DNA from: DATDAH01 sp036525535
GTDB lineage: Bacteria > Actinomycetota > Acidimicrobiia > Acidimicrobiales > DATDAH01
Assembly: GCA_036525535.1 (NCBI GenBank)
Contig: DATDAH010000203.1
Coordinates: 1-5,359 of the forward strand
Direction: 5' to 3'
Length of the DNA stretch: 5,359 bases
The translations under genes were made by a program, and so were the position numbers. Below are positions 1 through 5,317 of the stretch, in pieces; within the stretch, counting starts at the first letter, position 1, and each line of letters begins with the position of its first letter. Under the pieces are notes generated by a model, which saw only the letters and a list, made by a program, of their open reading frames with translations, was not told where the DNA came from and made no database searches.

Positions 1-102
1 CCGGTGCTGTCGCAGTGCACCGTCCGCTACCTCTGGGACGGCGAGGAGACCTACGGGATGCTCGAACGGTCGTCGATGCGGGACAAGATCATCTGGCCGT
101 GA
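1..102 (+). CDS. C-terminal end of an uncharacterised protein (partial, possibly DUF7064-like)
   Basis: The window opens inside this reading frame, which runs 33 codons to the TGA at 100-102. The visible tail contains the string RYLWDGEETYGMLERS. A WDG-x-x-x-YG-x-x-E pattern near the C-terminus recalls the last beta-strands of actinobacterial DUF7064/DUF7065 (lipocalin-like, tocopherol-cyclase-like) proteins. That family call rests on a short motif from memory and is tentative. The TGA overlaps a GTG (99-101) in the GTGA arrangement typical of translational coupling, so this gene and the next were probably one operon. The start and most of the protein lie outside the window, and no catalytic residue can be assessed. 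Confidence 0.6.
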   Translation, partial: PVLSQCTVRYLWDGEETYGMLERSSMRDKIIWP

Positions 103-591
103 GCCGACGCCCCGAGGTACGGCCGACGTTGCGCTCGGCCGCCGAGCTCCTGGCCCTCACCGGCCTGGCGATCCGACTCCCTGTTCCGGACGGACAACTC
201 CGACCACCGGGTCTACGACCTCGACGAAGCCGGTGAGCTGGTGGGTGCTCGCGTCGATGCCCTGACGTCGAGGTCGTCGTCCCGCGTGTCCGTGGTCCTC
301 GACGACCCGGACGCGCTGGCCGACGTCGACCCGCCGAGCGGGGTGCTCCGCACCCACCTCGTCGGTCGGGTCGAGGGCCTGCCGGACGGCGAGCAGGTCA
401 CCGTCGCCGTCGCCCTTAACGGTCGGGTCGCGGCGGTCGTCACCACGTGGCCGGAGGGCGGGGTCCCCCACCATTTGGAGGCGATGCTCGTGCCCGACTT
501 CCTCCGGGCCGGTGCGAACGAGCTTGCCTTCTACCGGGTCGGTGGCCGCGAGGGGGCGCGCACCCTCGCGGCCCTCGACGGCTCAGGCTGA
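99..591 (+). pseudogene. Internally deleted sulfatase-like membrane protein gene
   Basis: A GTG at 99 overlaps the upstream stop and begins MSRRPEVRPTLRSAAELLALTGLAI. The stretch AAELLALTGLAI resembles the first membrane helix of actinobacterial sulfatase/phosphoglycerol-transferase-like membrane proteins. That frame then loses protein-like character and stops at 234-236. From about 175 a different frame carries SLFRTDNSDHRVYDLDEAG and continues to the TGA at 589-591 as what looks like the extracytoplasmic C-terminal domain of the same family. Family members are usually many hundreds of residues, but here only about 160 codons remain and the middle is missing. I infer an internal deletion with a frame change, with the junction near 170-180. 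The N-terminal match is short. An assembly collapse or a simple frameshift in a small gene are alternatives. Confidence 0.55.
241..591 (+). CDS. Readable C-terminal remnant of the sulfatase-like protein (116 codons)
   Basis: This is the longest open piece of the damaged gene if translation restarts at the GTG at 241. It encodes a soluble, acidic, beta-rich domain with no signal peptide or membrane helix. The sequence around residues 37-62 (LVGRVEGLPDGEQVTVAVAL) and around 82-97 (AMLVPDFLRAGANELA) matches a pattern I know from C-terminal domains of actinobacterial membrane sulfatase-like proteins: a G-x-V-x-G strand, V-A-V-A-L-N-G-R-V-A-A-V, then a L-R-x-G-A-N-x-L-x-x-Y strand. Family-like sequence extends upstream of 241 to about 175, so this GTG is probably not a native start. 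No Shine-Dalgarno sequence stands out before it. A gene finder would probably call it a small hypothetical protein. On its own it would lack any catalytic domain. Confidence 0.5.
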   Translation: MGARVDALTSRSSSRVSVVLDDPDALADVDPPSGVLRTHLVGRVEGLPDGEQVTVAVALNGRVAAVVTTWPEGGVPHHLEAMLVPDFLRAGANELAFYRVGGREGARTLAALDGSG

Positions 592-596
592 GCGTC
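577..596 (+). terminator. Stop-codon hairpin at the end of the sulfatase-like remnant
   Basis: GCTCA (581-585) pairs with TGAGC (589-593) across the loop GGC. GAC (577-579) pairs with GTC (594-596) if G580 is bulged, giving eight base pairs. The TGA stop (589-591) lies in the 3' arm. There is no T-tract, so it would be a hairpin-only terminator or an RNA-stabilising end, and its function is inferred. Confidence 0.4.
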
Positions 597-609
597 CGGC
601 AGGGCCCGC

Positions 610-682
610 CGGATCCCCTAATCCGTTACCGGTTTAGACTCCCCGCCGGGGACGTGCGCTTCGCGCATCGACGAGAGGGGGG
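610..682 (+). promoter_or_regulatory. Promoter, 5' leader and ribosome binding site of the solute-binding protein gene
   Basis: TAGACT at 635-640 fits the actinobacterial TAnnnT -10 element and would place the transcript start near 647, leaving a leader of about 40 bases. No good TTGACA -35 is seen. In its place lies a small inverted repeat, CGGAT (610-614) and ATCCG (621-625) with six bases between, which could be an operator. The leader can form TGCGC-TTC-GCGCA (655-667). A purine run GAGAGGGGGG (673-682) serves as Shine-Dalgarno sequence, about five bases before the GTG at 687. Confidence 0.5.
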
Positions 683-686
683 CGGC

Positions 687-1988
687 GTGTGCCCACGGCG
701 CAGGTTCGGGTACGTGGCCGTTGCGGTCGTGCTGGTCGTCGGCTGCACCGCGGGGGAGGACCGGGCCGAGGAGGCAGGGGACGGGACCGCCACCACCACG
801 GCCGAGTCGACCCCCAGCGCCACCGGGCCGTCACCCGGGGTCACCGATGACGCGGTGAAGATCGGGGTGGTCTACGTCGACACCGAGGCCCTGACCTCGG
901 TCGGGCTCAACTACGACCTCGGCGATTACGAAGCCGTCTACCAGGCGCTCTTCGACGATCTCAACGCGGAAGGCGGCATCAACGGACGACAGGTGGAGCC
1001 GGTCTTCGCTCCGGTCGACCCCACCACCGTTCAGCCCGCGGAGGAGGCCTGCGTCCAGCTCACCGAGGACGCCGACGTCTTCATGGTCGTCGGCTTCTTC
1101 CTGACCGATGCCGTGGTCTGCTCGGTCGCGACCCACGAGACGGCGGTGATCGGCGGCGAGATGACTCCCGAGCGGCTCGAGCAGGCGGCCGCCCCCTGGC
1201 TCGCCTGGCTGCCCGACACCGACCAACCCGAGAACGTCATCCGGGTCCTGGCGGACCGCGGCGAGCTCGAAGGCCGGGTTGCGGTGTACGCCAACGCCCG
1301 GGACCAGGAGCAGGTCGACGAGCACGTCGTCCCCGTGCTCGAGGAGCTGGGCATCGAACCGGTCGCGGTAGGTCTCGAGGAAGGGGAAGACGTGCCCGCC
1401 CTCCAGGCCTCGACGGCAACCATCAGCGAGGCTTTCCAGGCCGCCGACGCCGACACGATCATCCTGGCCGGCGCCAGTGCCCAGGACTGGCCTTCGGCCC
1501 GGGACGAGGACACGTCGTACCGTCCGAAGCTGCTGTTCCTCGACTCGCTCGGCCTGAGCGCTTTTGCCACCAACGAGACCACTACCGACACGTCGATCCT
1601 CGACGGAGCGCTCGCCGGAGGTGGGTACGGCCCGAACCAGGCTCGCTTCGAAGAGCCGGGGATGCAGGCGTGCATCCAGACGCTGGCCGATGCCGGTGTC
1701 GAGGTGCCCGCGCCCGACGACGTCGGCGACGACCCGTCGAACCAACCGTTCCAGGCGGCGTTCCAGGCCTGCCCTGACATCGCAATCCTGCGAGCGTGGC
1801 TCGGGGCGGCCGGGGAGGATCTGAACTACGGGACGCTCGACGCCACGATCGACGGCCTCGAGGTCAGCATCCCGGGCGACCCCGAGCCGCGCACGTACGG
1901 GCCGCCACCCGATGCCGACGGCAACCCCTCCGCCTACCTCTTCGCCTGGGACGAGTCGGCCGAGCAGCTCGTGGCGGTCGACCGGTAG
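687..1988 (+). CDS. Lipoprotein ABC-transporter substrate-binding protein, branched-chain amino acid (LivJ/K) type
   Basis: This is a 433-residue extracytoplasmic solute receptor that should deliver a small molecule to an ABC permease. The GTG at 687 is chosen because a Shine-Dalgarno run precedes it and it gives a complete lipoprotein signal: basic CPRRR, hydrophobic core 9-18, and lipobox VVGC with the acylated cysteine at 20. An acidic, Thr/Ser/Pro-rich tether (21-52) leads to the first strand, DAVKIGVVYVD. The pattern TDDAVKIGVV, then LNAEGGINGRQVEPVFAPVD, then a region ending VFMVVGFF, is typical of type I periplasmic-binding folds (Peripla_BP_6). Cysteines at 122/145 and 329/362 could form two disulfides. 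The ligand cannot be read from sequence; amino acids, amides and aromatic acids are all known for this family. No permease or ATPase gene is nearby. A TetR gene follows after 30 bases. Confidence 0.88.
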   Translation: MCPRRRFGYVAVAVVLVVGCTAGEDRAEEAGDGTATTTAESTPSATGPSPGVTDDAVKIGVVYVDTEALTSVGLNYDLGDYEAVYQALFDDLNAEGGINGRQVEPVFAPVDPTTVQPAEEACVQLTEDADVFMVVGFFLTDAVVCSVATHETAVIGGEMTPERLEQAAAPWLAWLPDTDQPENVIRVLADRGELEGRVAVYANARDQEQVDEHVVPVLEELGIEPVAVGLEEGEDVPALQASTATISEAFQAADADTIILAGASAQDWPSARDEDTSYRPKLLFLDSLGLSAFATNETTTDTSILDGALAGGGYGPNQARFEEPGMQACIQTLADAGVEVPAPDDVGDDPSNQPFQAAFQACPDIAILRAWLGAAGEDLNYGTLDATIDGLEVSIPGDPEPRTYGPPPDADGNPSAYLFAWDESAEQLVAVDR

Positions 1989-2001
1989 CGCCCCCAGGCG
2001 C
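1988..2001 (+). terminator. Small hairpin at the stop of the solute-binding protein gene
   Basis: GCGCC (1988-1992) and GGCGC (1997-2001) form a five-pair stem with loop CCCA. The stem begins on the last base of the TAG stop. It is short and has no T-tract, so termination is uncertain, and such stems arise by chance in GC-rich DNA. Confidence 0.25.
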
Positions 2002-2006
2002 GTTCC

Positions 2007-2019
2007 TATGCTGCCGGTG
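2007..2019 (+). promoter_or_regulatory. Leaderless promoter of the TetR gene
   Basis: TATGCT (2007-2012) fits TAnnnT. It is followed by exactly six bases and then the GTG start at 2019, which is the spacing expected if transcription begins on the first base of the start codon. No Shine-Dalgarno sequence precedes the gene, which supports leaderless translation, a common mode in actinobacteria. No recognisable -35 is seen. Confidence 0.55.
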
Positions 2020-2597
2020 TGCCCGACGGCCGAGCGCCCACCTCCCCCACCCGCGAGCGGATCCTCGATGCTGCGCTCGACCTGTTCGTCGAACAGGGCG
2101 TGCGGGGGACGACGATCAGCGACATCGAGCGGCAGGTCGGCCTCGCCGCAGGGACCGGCAGCTTCTACCGCCACTTCCCGTCCAAGGAGGTGCTGCTGCG
2201 CGCCGCCGTCGAGCGGGAGGCGGCGCAGTGCATGGCCGAGGTCCATCGGGACCGGGCGGCGATGGCCCTCCCCGACGACCCCCAGGAGGCGTTCGCCGCC
2301 CGGGCTGCGCAGACCCTGCGCGACATGCGCCGCTTCGATCGCCTGCTCCGGCTCCTCCTCGCCGAACGCGACAGGGTTCCCGAGCTGCGGGACACCATCG
2401 TGTCGGCTCTCGGTGCGTCGGAGGCGCTGGGCCCGTGGATGGACGATCCGGTCGTCCTCGTCACCGTGGCCGCTTTGGCGGGCTACCACCAGTTCGGCCT
2501 GGTGGACGGTGGTCCCTTCAGCGGCGTGGACGAGGCCGAGTTCATCGCCACGTTGGCGTCGCTGATCGCACCGACCGAGTCGAGGCCCGCGCTGTAG
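2019..2597 (+). CDS. TetR/AcrR-family transcriptional regulator
   Basis: This 192-residue protein has the standard TetR length. The N-terminal DNA-binding domain spans about residues 11-60: TRERILDAALDLFVEQG (helix 1), TTISDIERQVGL (helix 2 of the helix-turn-helix) and GSFYRHFPSKEVLL (recognition helix plus the conserved Y-x-x-F-x-x-K-E signature). The remainder, about 61-192, is a helical ligand-binding and dimerisation region that is too variable to identify a ligand. The GTG at 2019 is preferred because the -10 element TATGCT sits six bases upstream. A GTG at 2017 is out of frame. The gene lies 30 bases after the solute-binding protein and 89 bases before the amidohydrolase, and a perfect palindrome starts at its stop codon. 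It probably represses itself or the amidohydrolase and is relieved by a small effector, but that is inferred from context only. Confidence 0.92.
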   Translation: MPDGRAPTSPTRERILDAALDLFVEQGVRGTTISDIERQVGLAAGTGSFYRHFPSKEVLLRAAVEREAAQCMAEVHRDRAAMALPDDPQEAFAARAAQTLRDMRRFDRLLRLLLAERDRVPELRDTIVSALGASEALGPWMDDPVVLVTVAALAGYHQFGLVDGGPFSGVDEAEFIATLASLIAPTESRPAL

Positions 2598-2612
2598 CAA
2601 GGACGTCCTTGC
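2597..2612. promoter_or_regulatory. 16-bp perfect palindrome, candidate TetR operator
   Basis: GCAAGGACGTCCTTGC is a perfect inverted repeat with no spacer, beginning on the last base of the TetR stop codon and lying 74 bases before the amidohydrolase ATG. TetR dimers bind palindromes of about this size, usually next to their own gene or target. As RNA it could also fold into a six-pair stem with loop ACGT and act as a weak terminator. I see no second copy in the window, including upstream of the TetR gene. Confidence 0.5.
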
Positions 2613-2660
2613 AGGAGGCGGGCACCCGTGTCACGCTGTGCCGAAGACGGGCTCCGGACA

Positions 2661-2680
2661 GAGTCCCGTCGACTCGGGGG
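2661..2680 (+). promoter_or_regulatory. Ribosome binding site of the amidohydrolase, possibly masked by a hairpin
   Basis: The G-rich run CGGGGG (2675-2680), six bases before the ATG at 2687, is the only plausible Shine-Dalgarno sequence. CCCG (2665-2668) could pair with CGGG (2675-2678), and GAGTC (2661-2665) with GACTC (2671-2675); both alternatives lie next to or on the site. No TAnnnT -10 element was found in 2598-2686, so the gene may be read through from upstream. Confidence 0.3.
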
Positions 2681-2686
2681 TCGTCG

Positions 2687-3850
2687 ATGGCACGAGCAGG
2701 GATCATCTCGGTGGACGGGCACGTCAAGGCCCGCCGGGCGACGTACCGCGACTACATCGATCCGGGCTACCACGGCCGGTTCGACGAGTGGATGGCGCGG
2801 GTCGACGGGACCCCTGACGGGTTCGTGCGCCCGCAGATGGAGGACGGGCAGTGGGATCCGCAGAAGCGCCTGACCGACCTCGCCACCCAGGGCGTCGTGG
2901 CCGAGGTCCTCTTCGCCAACGGCACCGCGTTCGCCGAGCCCGGCCATCGCACCCTGCCGCCCGAGCTGACCCGCCAGGCCAACCTGGCCTACAACCGGTG
3001 GCTGGTCGACTTCTGCGCCGAAGGTCAGGGCCGCCTGCTGGGCCAAGCGTTGGTCAACTTCGACGACGTCGATCAGGCCGTCGCCGACGTCCACTGGGCG
3101 AAGGAGCACGGCCTCGGCGGCATCCAGATGCCGCCGCTGACGTCACACTCGAAGTTCTTCTTCGACCCCGCCCTGGACCCGATCTGGGCGGCCGTCCAGG
3201 AGGTCGGCCTCCCGCTCAGCCAGCACGGTGGCACCGGCGCGCCCGACTACCAGCCCGCCGGCTTCGCCGCCATCATGGTGTTGGCCACCGAGCACTCCTT
3301 CTACTCCGGCCGCTCGATGTGGCAGATGATGCTGGGCGGGGTGTTCGACCGGTTCCCGGACCTCAAGCTGGCCTTCGTCGAGACCGAGGCCTGGTGGATC
3401 CGACCCATGATCGAGCACCTCGACAAGCGCATGAACATGGGTGACGAGTGGACCGAGTTCGCCGACTTCATGAAGGCCTCGGGTGCGTCCAAACGCCTGG
3501 CCAGCGAGTACTGGGCGACCAACTGCTACGCCGGGATCTCCCCGTTCCACCCGGCCCAGATCTCCGTGGACGACCTCGGCACGAAGGACGTCGACGAGAC
3601 GGGCGGTTTCCGGATCCACAGTGGCAACGCCATGTTCGGCGTCGACTACCCGCACTTCGAGTCGATCTTCCCCGACACGATGGAGCACGTGGCCACCCTC
3701 GTCGGCAACCCCCACGTGACCGAGGACGACGCCCGGAAGATCCTCTACGAGAACGCCGCCGAGGTCTACGCCTTCGACCTGGCCGCGCTGCAGCCGACCA
3801 TCGACGAGTGGGGCTTCGAGCTCGACGACCTCGTCCCCGCGCCCGCGTAG
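2687..3850 (+). CDS. Amidohydrolase family protein (Amidohydro_2, ACMSD-like metal-dependent hydrolase or decarboxylase)
   Basis: This 387-residue cytoplasmic TIM-barrel enzyme belongs to the superfamily that includes ACMSD and related decarboxylases and hydrolases (PF04909 type). The order of motifs supports it: IISVDGHV at 6-13, AEVLFANG at 72-79, QALVNFDDVDQAV at 120-132, GGIQMPP at 144-150, LPLSQHGG with H180, KLAFVETEAWWI at 227-238 with E232, and FGVDYPHFES at 317-326 with D320 and H323. The metal site probably uses D10/H12, H180 and D320. The usual acidic residue three after the first His is Ala here (HVKA). The ATG at 2687 is the only sensible start: the frame is open far upstream but overlaps two other genes. 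The substrate cannot be read; ring-cleavage products and resorcylate-like acids are family precedents. It follows the TetR gene, its likely regulator. Confidence 0.9.
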   Translation: MARAGIISVDGHVKARRATYRDYIDPGYHGRFDEWMARVDGTPDGFVRPQMEDGQWDPQKRLTDLATQGVVAEVLFANGTAFAEPGHRTLPPELTRQANLAYNRWLVDFCAEGQGRLLGQALVNFDDVDQAVADVHWAKEHGLGGIQMPPLTSHSKFFFDPALDPIWAAVQEVGLPLSQHGGTGAPDYQPAGFAAIMVLATEHSFYSGRSMWQMMLGGVFDRFPDLKLAFVETEAWWIRPMIEHLDKRMNMGDEWTEFADFMKASGASKRLASEYWATNCYAGISPFHPAQISVDDLGTKDVDETGGFRIHSGNAMFGVDYPHFESIFPDTMEHVATLVGNPHVTEDDARKILYENAAEVYAFDLAALQPTIDEWGFELDDLVPAPA

Positions 3851-3852
3851 CG

Positions 3853-3906
3853 CCGACCAGGTCGGTCGGCCCCGGTCCGACCGCGGGGCGGGCCCGTTCG
3901 GGCCGC
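3853..3906 (+). terminator. Tandem GC-rich hairpins after the amidohydrolase gene
   Basis: The 140-base gap before the next gene opens with overlapping inverted repeats. CCGACC-A-GGTCGG (3853-3865) overlaps a better hairpin, CGGTCGG (3863-3869) with CCGACCG (3877-3883) and a seven-base loop. A second hairpin follows: GGCCC (3891-3895) with GGGCC (3900-3904), loop GTTC, extended by GC/GC across one bulge. No T-tract follows. This resembles the hairpin-only tandem terminators proposed for actinobacteria. The 13-bp repeat could alternatively be a regulator-binding site. Nothing else is recognised in 3907-3975. Confidence 0.45.
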
Positions 3907-3977
3907 CGGCGATGGCCACCCGATCCACGCGTTCAGTTCCATGCCGTGGTCCCGGCGCGGAAGGCTCTGGAACCCGT

Positions 3978-3983
3978 GGAGGA
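3978..3983 (+). promoter_or_regulatory. Ribosome binding site that decides the GntR start
   Basis: GGAGGA lies seven bases before the GTG at 3991. In-frame GTGs also exist at 3976 and 4009. Neither has a comparable Shine-Dalgarno sequence, although 4009 has TACTCC (3997-4002) at the spacing of a leaderless -10 element, imperfect in its last base. Confidence 0.5.
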
Positions 3984-3990
3984 CGGCCCG

Positions 3991-4752
3991 GTGTGCTACT
4001 CCGGACGGGTGTCCGCCCGCACCGCCAGCGAGACCATCGCCGAGCAGATCCGTAGCCAGATCGCCACCGGCGAGCTGAGGCCGGGCGACATGCTCCCGTC
4101 GGAGAGCGCGCTCCTCGACCTCTACGCCGTGGCCCGGCCCACGATGCGGGGGGCGCTCCGAATCCTCGAGTCCGACGGCCTGGTCAGCATCGAGCGCGGC
4201 GTGCGGGGTGGGGCACGGGTCACCGAGCCCGACCTCGCGCCGCTCGCCCGACGGGTCGGCCTCCACCTGCAGCTGCGGGGGACTGACGTGGAGGAGCTGA
4301 TCGAGGCGCAGGCCGCCATCCAGCCCGGGGTCGTCGCGCTGGCCGCCTCCGCGCGCGACACCGAGGACGTCGCTCGCCTCCGCGCCGAGGTGGTTCGCTT
4401 CGGCTCGGCCACCACGGTCGAGGACTTCCTGGAGGCCGTCGCCGCGTTCACCCAAGCGCTGCTCCATGCCGCCCACAACGCCGCCCTGACGCTGTACGCC
4501 GAGCTGACCGGCGAGCTGTTGCGGGAAGGCCTGGATGCCTTCGTGCACGAGCAGGGGATCGAGCTCGAGCAGATCGAGGACGCCGTGTCCCGGTCGGCCC
4601 GCCAATTCGCCGCCCTCGTCGACCGGATCGAAGCGGGCGACGCCGACGGGGCCGAGGCGCTCTGGCGCGAGTACCTCCGCCTCAGTGGCGCCTCGCCCGC
4701 CACCGCCCGGTCACCGCTGCGGGTGTACCGCCGACACCCGGCCGGGGCTTAG
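3991..4752 (+). CDS. GntR-family transcriptional regulator with FCD-type domain (FadR subfamily)
   Basis: This 253-residue regulator has the expected length. The winged helix-turn-helix spans about 10-78: ASETIAEQIRSQIATGEL, then the GntR signature LRPGDMLPSESALLDLYAVARPTMRGALRILESDGLV, then the wing GGARVTEP. An all-helical FCD effector domain follows, about 82-230, with AAFTQALLHAAHNAAL at 151-166 and IEAGDADGAEALWREYL at 213-229. Where FCD proteins usually have D..FH, H and H metal ligands, this one by eye has V150, T154, F206 and Y228, so it may bind its effector without a metal. Start 3991 is favoured by GGAGGA; 3976 or 4009 would change only the first few residues. It is a lone regulator after a terminator-like gap, convergent with the cysteine hydrolase. 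The effector is unknown; organic acids are common for this subfamily. Confidence 0.88.
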   Translation: MCYSGRVSARTASETIAEQIRSQIATGELRPGDMLPSESALLDLYAVARPTMRGALRILESDGLVSIERGVRGGARVTEPDLAPLARRVGLHLQLRGTDVEELIEAQAAIQPGVVALAASARDTEDVARLRAEVVRFGSATTVEDFLEAVAAFTQALLHAAHNAALTLYAELTGELLREGLDAFVHEQGIELEQIEDAVSRSARQFAALVDRIEAGDADGAEALWREYLRLSGASPATARSPLRVYRRHPAGA

Positions 4753-4758
4753 GCCCCG
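4743..4758. terminator. Bidirectional hairpin centred on the shared stop codons
   Basis: CGGGGC (4743-4748) and GCCCCG (4753-4758) form a perfect six-pair GC stem. Its four-base loop TTAG (4749-4752) holds TAG for the plus-strand regulator and TAA for the minus-strand hydrolase. The stem lies within the last codons of both genes and reads the same from either side. There is no T-tract. A two-way terminator is the natural reading. Confidence 0.55.
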
Positions 4759-5303
4759 AAGTCGACTGCCGCGGTCTCGACCACGCCGGCCTCGCGCCCG
4801 GGGCCCGACTGCCAGGTCCAGTACATGTTGGTGTGGGCGATCACCTTGTCGGCGGGCGGCAGGCCGTACTCGGAGAAGTCCTCGGTGGTGTGGGCGTCGC
4901 CGACGAGAAAGGTGTCGTAACCCCGGACGAAGGCGCCGTGGAGCGTCGCCCGGACACAGGCGTCGGTCTGGGCGCCGGCGACGAACAGGCGTCCCACCCC
5001 GCGCTCGGCCAGCTCGTCCTCCAGGGTCGTGTCCTCGAAGGAGTCGCCATGGTGCTTGTGCACCACCGGCTCTGACGGCTCACGGGTCAGCTCGGGCACG
5101 AACTGCCAGCCCTCGCTCTGGTCGACGATCTCGTCGCTGGCGTGCTGGACCCAGATCACCGGCACCTGCCGGGCGCGGGCGGTGCCGACCAAAGCTCCGA
5201 TGTTGGCCACCACCTCGTCTCGCTGATGGGCGTTGGCCACCACGTCGTTCTGCACGTCGACGACGAGGAGGGCGTCGTTCGGGCGGTCGCGCAGGTTCGT
5301 CAT
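4749..5303 (-). CDS. Isochorismatase-family cysteine hydrolase
   Basis: This 184-residue alpha/beta hydrolase belongs to the isochorismatase/nicotinamidase fold, which cleaves amides, carbamoyl groups or a vinyl ether through a cysteine. The triad is visible: D16 in ALLVVDVQND, K83 in VVHKHHGDSF, and C116 in GAQTDACVRATLHGAF, with the cis-peptide motif GAQT before it. GYDTFLVGDAHTTED (128-142) is the usual following strand and loop. The ATG at 5303 is chosen because AGAGGAG lies seven bases upstream; an in-frame ATG at 5339 has no proper Shine-Dalgarno spacing and would add 12 polar residues. The protein lacks the clear metal-binding D-x-H of nicotinamidases, so nicotinamide is less likely than another amide or carbamoyl compound. 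It converges on the GntR gene with a four-base overlap, and its promoter lies mostly outside the window. Confidence 0.9.
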   Translation of the reverse strand: MTNLRDRPNDALLVVDVQNDVVANAHQRDEVVANIGALVGTARARQVPVIWVQHASDEIVDQSEGWQFVPELTREPSEPVVHKHHGDSFEDTTLEDELAERGVGRLFVAGAQTDACVRATLHGAFVRGYDTFLVGDAHTTEDFSEYGLPPADKVIAHTNMYWTWQSGPGREAGVVETAAVDFGA

Positions 5304-5310
5304 CTCGGGG

Positions 5311-5317
5311 CTCCTCT
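5311..5317 (-). promoter_or_regulatory. Ribosome binding site of the cysteine hydrolase
   Basis: Read on the minus strand this is AGAGGAG, seven bases before the ATG at 5303. It decides the start against the in-frame ATG at 5339. Just upstream, CCGGCC occurs twice on the plus strand (5321-5326 and 5332-5337), possibly by chance. Confidence 0.65.

Noticed and set aside
447..686. Earlier start for the solute-binding protein
   Set aside because: It would overlap the preceding remnant and bury the lipoprotein signal. The GTG at 687 has a ribosome site and a complete signal peptide.
831..2600. A 589-codon open frame on the minus strand opposite the solute-binding protein and TetR genes
   Set aside because: It mirrors two well-supported plus-strand genes. 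Its translation is rich in Arg, Gly and Asp with no recognisable domain, as expected for antisense frames in GC-rich DNA.
1796..2686. N-terminal extension of the amidohydrolase by about 297 codons
   Set aside because: The frame is open, but it overlaps the binding protein end and the whole TetR gene and translates to Arg/Pro-rich noise. The family start motif lies at 2687.
3143..3928. Minus-strand open frame opposite the amidohydrolase
   Set aside because: It is the shadow of the amidohydrolase codons, with no start signal and no domain.
3766..4605. Minus-strand open frame opposite the GntR gene
   Set aside because: It overlaps a clear GntR/FCD protein, and its translation shows no family features.
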